64,000 nucleotides of DNA from Bacteroidales bacterium (GTDB lineage: Bacteria; Bacteroidota; Bacteroidia; Bacteroidales; Bacteroidaceae). Positions within the stretch are counted from its first letter, which is position 1; the number at the start of each line of letters is the position of its first letter. The notes under the pieces are model-generated. The model did not search any database. It was not told where the DNA came from and saw nothing but the letters and a program-made list of their open reading frames with translations. A program made the translations under genes and the position numbers. Below, piece after piece: positions 16,980 to 27,237 of this stretch. The stretch lies in the NCBI GenBank assembly GCA_015060865.1, contig SUXS01000005.1, positions 62,001 through 126,000 of the forward strand, given 5' to 3'.

Positions 16980-18838
16980 CAGTCAAAATCTATTTTTTGT
17001 AGCATATAGTCTTTCGACATATGGATGAAAAAAACCTTCCTATTGATAAAACCTCCCCAGTTGTTTACGCGCTCGAATTTAAACCCTGTCTGGATGGGGT
17101 CGTAGTTCAAATCTTGTAAGCGATGTTCCATCTCGCTCCCATAAAGGTGCAGTGCATAAAGGAAATAGAATCCGGTATCGAACCCTAACATGGCGTATTT
17201 CGGATATCTATTTATGATTTCTTTGCTATAGGTTCGTCGGAAAAGCTTGTGGAAATTGGTCGCTTGAGGTAATAGGTTGTTGGTGTAAAATGAGGAGTAG
17301 AAGTAGGTGTCAATCTCATAGAAAGAAGCCAGATGGTTGTGAGTGTACACTTGATACTGGGGATATCCAAACAAGTGAATGTCGAACTTCGTGGAAGCGG
17401 TGTCGCGTACCAGTAGTTGGAAAATGGGGACCATGTTGTTTAAACTACCACTTTTTGAGGAAGTCAACATCAAGATGTTCTCTTTTTCTAATACCAGTCG
17501 GCTTTGTATAGTGTCTTTGTTCGTTGCTGTATCTGCAGGTAATATTGCATAAGAAATGTTGCGGAAGTCAAGTTCTTGCATTAGACTTTTGGCATATGGA
17601 TCATCGGCTTCGTCCAAGGACTCGAAGAAGAGAACATTGGGGTTTTTGAATTGTCTGAAGAAATGATCATGCACTTCAGAATAGAAATAAGATTGTGATG
17701 TATTTACTTGGAAAAGATGGGGGTTGGTAAATACTTCATCAATTTTTCGGGCAAATGGTAATACGACTTTGATTCCAGTAGTATCCGAGAATGTGGCGGC
17801 TTCTGATATTTGTTTCTCGTATAGAGGGCCGAAAATGATATTCATTTTACGCATTTCTGGTTTGCGCAAAATAGGAGCGATAGAACTATATTGGTCGCCA
17901 GAATCGTATGTGTATAAATCTATCGATACACCTAATTTCTTGAGACTGTCAAGTGCCAAAAGGAATCCTTCGTAGTACTCAACCATTTTTTGCTGGTTGT
18001 CAGTAAGGCTGTCTGTATCTAATGCGAATGGAAGTATGATTGCCGCATTTATTTGATTGATGGGCTCTGCTTCTTCCTTCAGTTCTGCAAATAGAATGTC
18101 GTTATTAGGGGTGATTGCCTGATCTTGTACTATTTGTTGCAGTCTTTTGTTTTCCTCTTTAGAGTAGGGAATACATATGATTTCTCCACGTCGCAACTTG
18201 CGTGTTTTGAGTTCTGGATTGGCATTGATGAGTTCCAGCTCAGTAATGCCGAATTGTCGACTAATACGGTAGATGTTTTCTTTACGTCCTACTTTATATT
18301 CTCTCTTGCAGTTTGAAGATTTGCTGCTTTGCCCTTGTGCGTTTGCTTGTAGAGATCTGCCTATAAGTGGGTTGGGCTCTGTAATCTTTGGCTCTGATGA
18401 TAATGGACCGTTAGCTGTCTCTTTTGGGGGAATGATGATGACTTGGCCCACCTTGAAGTTTTCGGCACTTAGTCCAGGATTTGCCGCACATATCTCTTTG
18501 GCAGATAGTCCGTATATAACTGTGAGCCTATATAGGGTTTCACCGGTTTTTATCGTGTGGAATTGTGCTTTACTATCCTTGCCTTGAATATTGACTTGTC
18601 TCTTTTGTGGAATTCGTAATTGCTGTCCAACCTTTATTACAACATCGCTTCCTGGGTTGAGTTGGATGATGTCAGCCTCTGTGACATTGTACATGCGAGA
18701 TATCGAATATAACCCTTGTCCTTTGGTAACAGTGTGCAAGAAATAGTTACTATTGTCATTGTTGGTTTGGGCTATAGACCATTGAGCAGAACCTATTAGT
18801 AACAACAGTAATATGATTTGTCTGAATGTCCTTTTCAT
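16979..18838 (-). CDS. LysM-repeat protein with periplasmic-binding-protein domain
   Basis: 619 residues. Signal peptide ends ...WSIAQ (about 24). Three LysM peptidoglycan-binding repeats lie at about 33-79, 92-138 and 178-225 (each G-x-x-LY-(S/R)-(I/L)...NP...G-(Q/E)-x-(L/I)-x-IP). From about 260 to 600 there is a type I periplasmic binding fold of the amino-acid ABC-receptor kind (INAAIILPFALDTDSLT, YYEGFLLALDSLKKLG, NIIFGPLYEKQ, NVLFFESLDEADDPYAKSL). No ABC permease or ATPase is nearby, so it is more likely a cell-wall-anchored envelope protein than a transporter receptor. A -7 box TATCTTTG lies at 18862-18869. First gene of a two-gene operon with the PorT-like barrel. Confidence 0.85.
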   Translation of the reverse strand: MKRTFRQIILLLLLIGSAQWSIAQTNNDNSNYFLHTVTKGQGLYSISRMYNVTEADIIQLNPGSDVVIKVGQQLRIPQKRQVNIQGKDSKAQFHTIKTGETLYRLTVIYGLSAKEICAANPGLSAENFKVGQVIIIPPKETANGPLSSEPKITEPNPLIGRSLQANAQGQSSKSSNCKREYKVGRKENIYRISRQFGITELELINANPELKTRKLRRGEIICIPYSKEENKRLQQIVQDQAITPNNDILFAELKEEAEPINQINAAIILPFALDTDSLTDNQQKMVEYYEGFLLALDSLKKLGVSIDLYTYDSGDQYSSIAPILRKPEMRKMNIIFGPLYEKQISEAATFSDTTGIKVVLPFARKIDEVFTNPHLFQVNTSQSYFYSEVHDHFFRQFKNPNVLFFESLDEADDPYAKSLMQELDFRNISYAILPADTATNKDTIQSRLVLEKENILMLTSSKSGSLNNMVPIFQLLVRDTASTKFDIHLFGYPQYQVYTHNHLASFYEIDTYFYSSFYTNNLLPQATNFHKLFRRTYSKEIINRYPKYAMLGFDTGFYFLYALHLYGSEMEHRLQDLNYDPIQTGFKFERVNNWGGFINRKVFFIHMSKDYMLQKIDFD

Positions 18839-18861
18839 CAGTACTTGAGTTTATTTAATTG

Positions 18862-18869
18862 CAAAGATA
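18862..18869 (-). promoter_or_regulatory. -7 box for the LysM/PorT-like operon
   Basis: TATCTTTG on the minus strand, 24 bases upstream of the ATG; no good TTTG at -33. Confidence 0.45.
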
Positions 18870-18944
18870 ATGATTATTTGCGGAAATGTTTGTTGGCTGG
18901 GTTGATTTATTTTATTTGTTATTAAGTTTTACAGGATTTTTATA

Positions 18945-18952
18945 TAATTTTG
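18945..18952 (+). promoter_or_regulatory. -7 box immediately before the GH35 start
   Basis: TAATTTTG is a perfect -7 box only 6 bases before the ATG at 18959, so transcription would start at or next to the start codon (leaderless mRNA). The nearest TTTG is at 18915-18918, a 26-nt spacer, which is too long. A second promoter upstream is possible. Confidence 0.4.
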
Positions 18953-18958
18953 TGCAGT

Positions 18959-20959
18959 ATGAAAATTCGTTTATTTGTATTGTTGCTAGCTGCAACTTTA
19001 GTGAGCATGGCTCAGGTACCCACCGTGGAGTGGGACAAGCATAGTCTCATTATCGACGGACGTCGTGTAATGCCCGTGATGGGCGAGGTGCACTACTCGC
19101 GTATACCAGCCGAGGAGTGGCCTGCCGAGGTGCGCAAGATGCGCGAGGGTGGGGTGACCATTTTGGCTTGCTATGTGTTTTGGAACCATATAGAGGAAAC
19201 CGAGGGTGTGTTTCGTTGGGACGGACAGCGCAACCTGCGACGCTTCCTTGAGGTGTGCGATGAGGCTGACATGCCAGTGGTGTTGCGTGTAGGTCCCTTC
19301 TGTCATGGTGAGGTGCGCAATGGCGGTATCCCCGACTGGGTGTTCACCAAGGGCTGTAAGGTGCGCCGTGAGGACCCTCTCTTCCTGCACTATACCACGA
19401 TTCTATACAGACAAATCTTCACCCAGGCACAAGGCTTGCAGTGGAAGGATGGCGGCCCTGTCATCGCTATGCAGTTTGACAATGAGCACCGAGGCCACGG
19501 CTCCTACCTGATGAGGCTCAAGAGCATTGCCAATGAGATAGGCTTCGACCTTCCCTTCTATACCCGTACCGGCTGGCCTGAACTGGCTTCACCTGTCCCC
19601 TTCGGTGAGCTTATCCCGCTCTATGGTGACTATGCCGATGGATTCTGGGAACGCTCGTTGCAGGAGACCGCAGGCAACTACTACAAGGCATTCAACTTCA
19701 AGGCCTTCCGATCCTCTACAGCCATTGCCACCGAACAACTGGGCGAGCAGAAGGAGCGCCTCACCGAAGGTGATGAGCAGTATCCCTATTTCACTTGCGA
19801 ACTGGGCGGAGGCATGATGACTGCCTATCATCGCCGCCCCTATATATATCCCGAAGATGCATATTCGCTGGCTGTGGTGAAGCTCGGCAGTGGCAGTAAC
19901 CTCCTGGGCTACTACATGTATCACGGAGGTACCAACCCCGAAGGTATCGACGAGCTCAATGAGACCCAGCGTACCCCATCGACCAACTACAATGACATGC
20001 CGGTGAAGAACTACGACTTCCAGGCACCGCTTGGCGAGTTTGGCCAGCCCTATCCGCACTACTACACCTTGCGCAAGTTGCATCTCTTCATGCAGGATTT
20101 TGGTGAGCTCCTCGCTCCCATGGAGGCGCAGTTCCCCTGCCCGCAAGATATCAGGAAGGGCGACGACAGCTTCCTACGCTATGCCATCCGTGAGAAGGAC
20201 GGTAGCGGCTTCATCTTTATTAACAACTACGAGCGCCTACAGGCTCTTACTACCAAGAAGAATGTGCGCCTTGAGGCCTGTGGTGTCAAGCTTCCCCGCA
20301 TCACCGTGCCTGCGGGTACGGTATGTATCTTCCCTGTCAATGTGGAGGGCATACGCTATGCTACAGCCCAGCTCATCGCCAAACGCGATGGTAAGATCTA
20401 TATGGAGCAGATACCGGGCATCCCCACCACCATCTGCATGGCCGACGGCAAGGTACTGCGCGGCGTGAAGGCACGTGGCACGGAGACTCCCGTGTATAAG
20501 AACATCTACCTGCTCGACAGCCATACGGCATCGCACCTCTTCCTCGATGAGGCTCCCGCACAGCCGGTAATCGAAGAGGTCGCCTATACGAAGGTGCGTG
20601 AGGCAGCTGCCGACTACACCATCACCATCGGACGCAACAAGGTGGCCGAGGCACCGCGCGACGAGCACTTTGCCGATGCTGCGGTATATACCATCGACCT
20701 TCCCGAATGTAATCGTGAGGGCCGCCTCCTGCGTATCGACTACCGAGGCGATGTGGCCCGCCTTTATTGTAATGGGCACCTTATTGCTGATAATTTCTAC
20801 AACGGTCGTCCCATGCTATATGGCCTATGGCGATTGCCCGAGGATTGCCGGCAGCTCGAACTGCGCATCATACCCTTGCAAAAGGATATGCCCGTCTACT
20901 TCTCTCGCGAAGCAGATACAACACAGGGTGAAGAGGTGAAACACATCGTTCTTGAGTAA
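18959..20959 (+). CDS. GH35 beta-galactosidase, secreted
   Basis: 666 residues from the ATG at 18959; an in-frame TTG three codons upstream overlaps a -7 box and is unlikely. Signal peptide MKIRLFVLLLAATLVSMAQ. GH35 hallmarks: GEVHYSRIPAEEW, GVTILACYVFWNHIEETEG, LRVGPFCHGEVRNGGIPDW, the acid/base Glu in MQFDNEHRG (about 176) and the probable nucleophile Glu in CELGGG (about 280). The C-terminal region (about 430-660) has beta-sandwich jelly-roll sequence. Expected to release terminal beta-galactose from oligosaccharides in the periplasm. It is followed 47 bases later by a GH2 lipoprotein, likely the same operon. No SusC/SusD pair is adjacent. Confidence 0.92.
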   Translation: MKIRLFVLLLAATLVSMAQVPTVEWDKHSLIIDGRRVMPVMGEVHYSRIPAEEWPAEVRKMREGGVTILACYVFWNHIEETEGVFRWDGQRNLRRFLEVCDEADMPVVLRVGPFCHGEVRNGGIPDWVFTKGCKVRREDPLFLHYTTILYRQIFTQAQGLQWKDGGPVIAMQFDNEHRGHGSYLMRLKSIANEIGFDLPFYTRTGWPELASPVPFGELIPLYGDYADGFWERSLQETAGNYYKAFNFKAFRSSTAIATEQLGEQKERLTEGDEQYPYFTCELGGGMMTAYHRRPYIYPEDAYSLAVVKLGSGSNLLGYYMYHGGTNPEGIDELNETQRTPSTNYNDMPVKNYDFQAPLGEFGQPYPHYYTLRKLHLFMQDFGELLAPMEAQFPCPQDIRKGDDSFLRYAIREKDGSGFIFINNYERLQALTTKKNVRLEACGVKLPRITVPAGTVCIFPVNVEGIRYATAQLIAKRDGKIYMEQIPGIPTTICMADGKVLRGVKARGTETPVYKNIYLLDSHTASHLFLDEAPAQPVIEEVAYTKVREAAADYTITIGRNKVAEAPRDEHFADAAVYTIDLPECNREGRLLRIDYRGDVARLYCNGHLIADNFYNGRPMLYGLWRLPEDCRQLELRIIPLQKDMPVYFSREADTTQGEEVKHIVLE

Positions 20960-21006
20960 TTGATATCGTATCATAATACAATATTGATATTTCCTGCTAA
21001 TATTTT

Positions 21007-23751
21007 ATGAAACGCTTATATTTTTTATGTGCATTGTGGGTTTGCATCCTATTTGCAGCCTGTACCCGTACCACCATCGACCTCTCGGGCGAATGGCAGT
21101 TCTCCATGGGCGATGTGCCTGAGTTTACCGATCGTATCACCCTGCCGGGATCTATGCTTACCAACGGTAAAGGGCACGATGTCACTGTGGATACCCGCTG
21201 GACAGGTTCTACCTACGACTCTTCCTATTATTATAGCCTCCACTTGGCTCGCTACCGTGAGGAAGGCAATGTGAAGTATCCCTTCTTTCTCACTCCCGAC
21301 AAATACTACGTGGGTAATGCCTGGTATCGCCGCACGGTGCGTGTGCCTAATGCTTGGGAGGGCCGTCCCGTGACGCTTTACCTTGAGCGCCCCCATATTG
21401 AAACCACTCTTTTTGTTAATGGTCGTGAAGTGGGACATCAGATGTCGCTCAGTACGCCCCACCAGTACGATATCTCCGAGTATGTCACTTATGGCGCTGA
21501 AAATGAACTGGTCATCTGCGTATACAATGGTATAGAGAATGTCTGTGTGGGGCAAGACTCCCATAGTGTCACCGATCAGACTCAAGGCAACTGGAATGGT
21601 ATCGTGGGTGCAATAGAACTGCGTTCTGCGCCAATCATCCGTAGAGTACGTGCCGTGCCCGATGTAGCAGCCGGCGTTGTGTGTATCGAGATCAACGATG
21701 CACGTTACGAACTGCCTCTAGGCAAGGATACTTGTCGCTGGAGCGAGTTTAATCCTCAACTCTACACACGCACTGTCGACTATCAGGGAACTCCTGTGGA
21801 GGTTACCTTCGGCATACGCGACATCCGTATTGAAGGACCTCAGTTTTATCTCAATGACCATCCCATCTGGCTGCGTGGAACGCTCGAGAATTGCTGTTTC
21901 CCCGAGACGGGTTATGCTCCCATGGATGTGGCAGCATGGCAGCGCGTGTTTGAGAAATGCCGTGAGTATGGGCTCAACCATGTGCGTTTCCATTCCTGGT
22001 GCCCACCCGAGGCCGCTTTTGCTGCAGCCGACCGCGTAGGTATATACCTGCAGCCCGAGGGACCCTCATGGCCCAATCATGGAGTGCGCTTGCGATCGGG
22101 ACAGTATGTCGACACCTACCTCATGGAAGAAACGAAGCGCATCATCGATACCTATGGTCACCACCCCTCGTTTGTGATGTTTGCATTGGGCAACGAACCT
22201 GCCGGGCGCTGGGTAGAGTACTGCAACGACTGGGTGTCCGAAATGATGGCATACGACTCCACCCGCGTTTACTGCGGTGCATCGGTTGGTGGAGGATGGG
22301 CTTGGGATAGTGGTAGCCAGTTTCATGTCAAGGGTGGTGGCCGAGGTCTCAACTGGACCTCACGTGCTCCGCAGTCTGCCGACGACTACCTTGCCGACAT
22401 CACCTTCCCGCGCCATTACTACGACACTGTACCCAACAGCGCTCCCATCATAGCCCATGAGCAGGGACAGTGGTGTGCGTTTCCCGATTTCAAGGAGATA
22501 CCGCAATATACCGGTGCCTATAAGGCGCATAACTTCGAGATCTTCCGCGACCTGCTTGCCGATGCAGGTATGGCACATCGTGCCGAATCCTTCCTCTATG
22601 CCAGTGGCAAGTTGCAGGCTATGGCCTATAAGTTTGAGAACGAACGCAATCTGCGCACTCCGGGTTATGCCGGTTTTCAACTTCTCGGTCTCAATGACTA
22701 CAGCGGTCAGGGCAGTGCCTTGGTAGGTGTGCTCAATGTGCATTGGCGTGAGAAGGGTTACTGCACTGCTGACGAGTGGCGTGAGTCATGCTCATCCATT
22801 GTGCCTTTGGCTCGCTTCCCCAAGTTCGTGTATACCGATACAGAGCATCTCGATATTCCCATAGAGATATACCATGCTGGGGCGGCCCCCATTGATCATG
22901 TACAATGTACCTACGTGCTGAGTGGCTTGGGCGAGGAGATCCGCGGCAGTCTTCCTTTGCATTCCCTTCCAGTGAGTAAGAATATCCCCGCTGGATATGT
23001 CGTACAGCCCCTTGCTCCCGTCTCCACTCCTGCCAAGGCAACGCTTACGGTGACTATCAATGATGAGGATAGGGTAGTGGCTCGCAACCATTGGGACTTC
23101 TGGGTATACCCTGACTCTTGTGCTATGCCTGCTGCCGACGATGTCTATATTGCCGAAGTGCTCGATGCTCAAGCCCTCTCCGTATTGGAGCAGGGAGGTA
23201 AGGTGCTACTTACCTCTGCTGGTAAGATTACCTATGGCAGTGATATCGTTCAGCACTACCTTCCTGTGTTTTGGAATACCAGCTGGTTTAAGATGCGTCC
23301 GCCACACACCACGGGTGCTGCGATAGATGCTACCCACCCGCTCTTCGCTCACGGCTTCCCTACCGATGACTGGAGCAATCTCAATTGGTGGGAACTGCTC
23401 AATAAGGCTCAGGTAATCAACCTTGCCGACTTCCCGGCGGAGTATCAGTCGCCCATACAGCCCATCGATACGTGGCATATCAGCCGCAAGCTCGGTATGC
23501 TTGTTGAGGCTAACGTGTCGGGTGGCAAGCTCCTGCTGACTACAATGGATATCATCCGCGACCTTGAACACCGTGTGGTGGCTCGTCAGATGCGTAGTGC
23601 CATACTCAGTTATATGCAGAGTCCCGACTTTGCTCCCACGCTTACCGTCACCCCCGAGGTCATTGCCGACCTCTACACCAAGCAGGCTCCGCGTGTGGAT
23701 ATGTATACCAATGGGTCGCCCGACGAATTAAAACCTTCCATCAAAAGGTGA
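21007..23751 (+). CDS. GH2-family glycoside hydrolase lipoprotein
   Basis: 914 residues. Lipobox ILFAAC (Cys 18). N-terminal sugar-binding jelly roll (DLSGEWQF at 24-31, AWYRRTVRVP at about 105-114, LYLERPHIETTLFVNGREVG), then the TIM-barrel catalytic domain: IRDIRIEGPQFYLNDHPIWL, NHVRFHSWCPPEAAF, LQPEGPSWPNHG, acid/base Glu in ALGNEPAG (about 397) and nucleophile Glu in IAHEQGQW (about 485). The C-terminal third contains further beta-rich domains. Subfamily specificity (beta-galactosidase, mannosidase or glucuronidase) cannot be read. It probably acts with the GH35 enzyme on the same glycan at the cell surface or in the periplasm. Confidence 0.88.
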   Translation: MKRLYFLCALWVCILFAACTRTTIDLSGEWQFSMGDVPEFTDRITLPGSMLTNGKGHDVTVDTRWTGSTYDSSYYYSLHLARYREEGNVKYPFFLTPDKYYVGNAWYRRTVRVPNAWEGRPVTLYLERPHIETTLFVNGREVGHQMSLSTPHQYDISEYVTYGAENELVICVYNGIENVCVGQDSHSVTDQTQGNWNGIVGAIELRSAPIIRRVRAVPDVAAGVVCIEINDARYELPLGKDTCRWSEFNPQLYTRTVDYQGTPVEVTFGIRDIRIEGPQFYLNDHPIWLRGTLENCCFPETGYAPMDVAAWQRVFEKCREYGLNHVRFHSWCPPEAAFAAADRVGIYLQPEGPSWPNHGVRLRSGQYVDTYLMEETKRIIDTYGHHPSFVMFALGNEPAGRWVEYCNDWVSEMMAYDSTRVYCGASVGGGWAWDSGSQFHVKGGGRGLNWTSRAPQSADDYLADITFPRHYYDTVPNSAPIIAHEQGQWCAFPDFKEIPQYTGAYKAHNFEIFRDLLADAGMAHRAESFLYASGKLQAMAYKFENERNLRTPGYAGFQLLGLNDYSGQGSALVGVLNVHWREKGYCTADEWRESCSSIVPLARFPKFVYTDTEHLDIPIEIYHAGAAPIDHVQCTYVLSGLGEEIRGSLPLHSLPVSKNIPAGYVVQPLAPVSTPAKATLTVTINDEDRVVARNHWDFWVYPDSCAMPAADDVYIAEVLDAQALSVLEQGGKVLLTSAGKITYGSDIVQHYLPVFWNTSWFKMRPPHTTGAAIDATHPLFAHGFPTDDWSNLNWWELLNKAQVINLADFPAEYQSPIQPIDTWHISRKLGMLVEANVSGGKLLLTTMDIIRDLEHRVVARQMRSAILSYMQSPDFAPTLTVTPEVIADLYTKQAPRVDMYTNGSPDELKPSIKR

Positions 23752-23822
23752 TTATTACATATTAGAATAGGTTGTTTATGGATTTAAATAATTATGATAT
23801 TTAATAAATAAATCTTTCTAAT

Positions 23823-23855
23823 TCTGTTTTAGATATTGAAAATGTGTTATTTTTG
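23823..23855 (+). promoter_or_regulatory. promoter of the CotH-like gene
   Basis: TCTG at 23823-23826 (weak -33), 21-nt spacer, TATTTTTG at 23848-23855 (perfect -7). This places the transcription start after the upstream alternative GTG and supports the ATG at 23883. Confidence 0.55.
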
Positions 23856-23882
23856 CATATTCAAGTTAATGAAATGATTTGT

Positions 23883-26800
23883 ATGAAACGCTTATCTCTA
23901 TCAATCGTGTTTTTACTGATGACATTAATCGGTTATGCGCAGTATACACAGTTGACAAATCTTCCTACTATTTATGTAGACACATATAACAATAGAGCAA
24001 TCACAAGTAAAACCGCTTATATATATGCTACATTGACTTATGTGGACGGAACGAAAATAGTGCAATATGATTCGTTGCAGATTCGTGGAAGAGGCAACTC
24101 TACTTGGAATTTGGCAAAGAAACCTTATCGAATTAAATTTAATGAATCTACAAAGTTTTTAGGGAAAGGATTTGCAAAAAATAAAAGTTGGACTCTACTG
24201 GCCAATCATGCAGACAAGTCTTTGCTACGTAATGCTGTCACTTTTACATTGGGAGATTATCTGGGACAAGATTTTAGCCCAGCTGCACATTTTGTTGATC
24301 TGGTTCTCAACGGCACCTATTTAGGTAATTATCAGGTATCCGATCAAGTTAATGTAGACAACAAGCGTGTTGAGGTCTATGAACAAGAGGAGGTTGCAAC
24401 GGATACTAGCAATATAACAGGAGGCTATTTGGTGGAAATTGATGGATTCGGGACTAGCGAACCGGTTTATTTTCGAACGGGAAAGAATTTGATAGTTTCG
24501 GTAAAATCTCCCGACGAGGATATAATCAATACGGCCCAGAGAAACTATATAGCACAATATTTTAATAGCTTTGAAAATGCTCTTTTTGGGAATGATTTTG
24601 AAGATGCAGTAAGAGGATATCGTCCGCTTGTAGATTCGTTGTCGCTAATCAGTTGGTATATTGCTACGGAATTGAGTGCCAATGTAGATGGCTTCTGGAG
24701 CACTTATGTATATAAGGATCGGGATGATCCAAAACTTTACTTTGGACCATTGTGGGACTATGATATAGCTTACAATAACTGCAATAGGGTCGGGGATATG
24801 ACAAGAAGTAGTATGATAGATGAGGGATTTGGATCGGACCTTACCAAAGTGTGGATGAAACGGATGATACAAGACCCATGGTTTAATAAGGCTGTGAATG
24901 ATGTGTGGAAACAAAAGCAAAATGAAGGTTTGGAGCAATATCTCTATAACTACATTGATAGTATGGCGGCTTATCTAGATGCATCACAAACGAAGAACTA
25001 TGCAAGATATTCGATTTCGTCAAAAGTATATAATGAAATTTATTTGTATTCAACATATGCTGATTACATTGACCAACTGAAAACCTTTATAAGCCAGCAT
25101 ATGGATTTCTTGACAGAATTATTTGCCAAAAGAGTTGGTGATGATGATGCAGGAGATGATGATACAGGAGATGATGAGGGAACTATATTGCAACCCTTTG
25201 AATTGTCCAATGGCTATTATTATAGAATATACAATAAAAGTACGAACAAGGTGTTGGATGTGGCAGATGGAACAGAGGTGGTAATCTGGTCGCCAGAGTA
25301 TGGGAGAAATACCCAGTTATGGGAAATAAAGCAGATAGGTGAACATTTTCAATTAATAAATAGGGAAACAGGAATGGCATTCAATGACCCATCCCCAACG
25401 AAGGATGTTGGTACCCCACTTGATGTTGCTATTCCTGACGAGAAAGATGCAAGACAATTATGGCAATTTGTGACAGTTAATGAGAACGATAATTATAACA
25501 TTATAAATGTATATACTAATCACGCAATCAATAACTCAGGTGGAGCATCTGCTGATGGAAACAATGTGCTTAGTTACACGAATGATGCTAGAAACTCCGT
25601 AAGTAACAATAGACAATGGCGTATAGTACCTGAAGAGATGATACCTGATTATATTCCAGAGGAAGTGAAGGAGGAACTCGCCACAACTATTGAAGAGGCA
25701 GAAACGTTTCTGAGTGGGCTGATTCCCGAAGAAATAGGAAATGATATATTCCAGTATCAGATAGAAGCTGTGGATGTTTTACGGCAAATGGTTGCAGATG
25801 CCAAGATGTTTGAATCTACGGTGCAAGATGATTACATATTGGCCAATGTGAATTTGGCAAAGCAATTGGATAATACTCGCAAAATGATACTTCCCAGCGT
25901 GTCTCAACAGTATGTGATATGCCACAAAAGTTCTGGATATTACCTTAATATATTGCCCAATAAACTTAGTGTATTGTCTGAAGATAAGAAAAGTGAAGCC
26001 CAACATTTTACTTTTGAAGCTACTGGTAGTGGTAATGGCGTATTCTTGAAGTCGGCTGATGGATTGTATGTGATGTTGGGAACAACCAATAGCTGGACAA
26101 TGTTAGGGCAGGAGTATATCAATGATGAAAGGCGGGCAACATTCAATGTTTCACGTCAGGAGGATTGTTATCGTATATATACCATGAATGGTTTGTTGGG
26201 AACTGATGCGATAACTGAAAATTCCACAGTGTATGCTAATAAGCGTGAAGGATATCCTGATGAAGAAGTTCGTTCAGAATGGTTGATTCTGGAGTGGAAA
26301 GATGAAGCAACTGAAGCATTGAAGAATAAATTGGCAGAATTGGCACAGGTTATATCTGAGGCTAAGGCTTATATGGAAAGTATACCTTCCGATTGGGTAG
26401 GAGAGGAGCCGCTACAAATTTCGGGACAAAGTTATGAAGATGCTTGTGAGATTATCAGCGAGGCAGAGATGGGAGAATATGCGACAGTTGATATGTGTGA
26501 AGATATGATATTCCGTATTAGTGAGGTGATGGCTGATGTTGCGATTTTGAATACACCTTTGGCGAATTCAGATTATTATTTAGAACATGCTAGTGGTTTG
26601 TTCCTTTCCGTTAATGAAGGGGTAATTGTTGCTGCTCCTGATACTTTAGACTCGGCACAGCGTTTCCGACTGATTGAGGTTAGTGGCTCTCCTAATACAT
26701 ATTATATATATAGCAATGGCATGTACGTCTCTGTATTGGATGATGAAGGTGCAATGTTGGCACTAACAGAAACACCCCGTGGTGATTGGGGAAAATTTGT

Positions 26801-27224
26801 CGTGAATAAAACCGGCTCAAAAGAATTTACATTGAAAACCGTAGCAGGATACTTTGGACTGGATGGCTTGATTGCGGAGGATGGTGTAGCCTGTGTTGCA
26901 AATGCACCCAATAATGGAAGTAATATTTGTTGGAGATTGCTACTCGCTGGTAATTCTATTTCTGATGATAATACTAATATAGACTATTCGTATAGTGTTG
27001 ATTATGCTGTTAAGTATGATAGGAATCGAGAGGTGATATGCTTTGTTTCCGATGATATGGAAGCACTTAAAAATGTTAATGTTAGTCTTTATACAGTAGG
27101 TGCTCGTTTGCTCTATTCCTTTACGGCAGACAAAGAACAACCATTAACAGAACTGCCGAGCGGCACTTACATCGTACATTGGGTATATGAGGGTAAGTCG
27201 CATAGCGCTAAATTAAAAAAATAG
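23883..27224 (+). CDS. secreted CotH kinase-family protein with lectin-like domains
   Basis: About 1113 residues from the ATG at 23883. Signal peptide MKRLSLSIVFLLMTLIGYAQ. CotH domain about 25-415: IRGRGNSTWNLAKKPYRIKF, WTLLANHADKSLLRN, FVDLVLNGTYLGNYQVSDQV, ELSANVDGFWSTYVYKDRDD, YFGPLWDYDIAYNNC. An Asp-rich linker follows at about 418-434, then a ricin-type/beta-trefoil repeat (YYRIYNKSTNKVLDV...RQLWQFVTV), helical FIVAR-like segments (about 590-660 and 810-890) and further trefoil-like units. The tail NVSLYTVGARLLYSF...LPSGTYIVHW...HSAKLKK looks like a type A T9SS sorting domain. CotH homologues are atypical protein kinases; activity here is inferred. It is AT-rich compared with the GH2 gene upstream and has its own promoter. 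Confidence 0.82.
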   Translation: MKRLSLSIVFLLMTLIGYAQYTQLTNLPTIYVDTYNNRAITSKTAYIYATLTYVDGTKIVQYDSLQIRGRGNSTWNLAKKPYRIKFNESTKFLGKGFAKNKSWTLLANHADKSLLRNAVTFTLGDYLGQDFSPAAHFVDLVLNGTYLGNYQVSDQVNVDNKRVEVYEQEEVATDTSNITGGYLVEIDGFGTSEPVYFRTGKNLIVSVKSPDEDIINTAQRNYIAQYFNSFENALFGNDFEDAVRGYRPLVDSLSLISWYIATELSANVDGFWSTYVYKDRDDPKLYFGPLWDYDIAYNNCNRVGDMTRSSMIDEGFGSDLTKVWMKRMIQDPWFNKAVNDVWKQKQNEGLEQYLYNYIDSMAAYLDASQTKNYARYSISSKVYNEIYLYSTYADYIDQLKTFISQHMDFLTELFAKRVGDDDAGDDDTGDDEGTILQPFELSNGYYYRIYNKSTNKVLDVADGTEVVIWSPEYGRNTQLWEIKQIGEHFQLINRETGMAFNDPSPTKDVGTPLDVAIPDEKDARQLWQFVTVNENDNYNIINVYTNHAINNSGGASADGNNVLSYTNDARNSVSNNRQWRIVPEEMIPDYIPEEVKEELATTIEEAETFLSGLIPEEIGNDIFQYQIEAVDVLRQMVADAKMFESTVQDDYILANVNLAKQLDNTRKMILPSVSQQYVICHKSSGYYLNILPNKLSVLSEDKKSEAQHFTFEATGSGNGVFLKSADGLYVMLGTTNSWTMLGQEYINDERRATFNVSRQEDCYRIYTMNGLLGTDAITENSTVYANKREGYPDEEVRSEWLILEWKDEATEALKNKLAELAQVISEAKAYMESIPSDWVGEEPLQISGQSYEDACEIISEAEMGEYATVDMCEDMIFRISEVMADVAILNTPLANSDYYLEHASGLFLSVNEGVIVAAPDTLDSAQRFRLIEVSGSPNTYYIYSNGMYVSVLDDEGAMLALTETPRGDWGKFVVNKTGSKEFTLKTVAGYFGLDGLIAEDGVACVANAPNNGSNICWRLLLAGNSISDDNTNIDYSYSVDYAVKYDRNREVICFVSDDMEALKNVNVSLYTVGARLLYSFTADKEQPLTELPSGTYIVHWVYEGKSHSAKLKK

Positions 27225-27237
27225 TATTAAAGCAACA

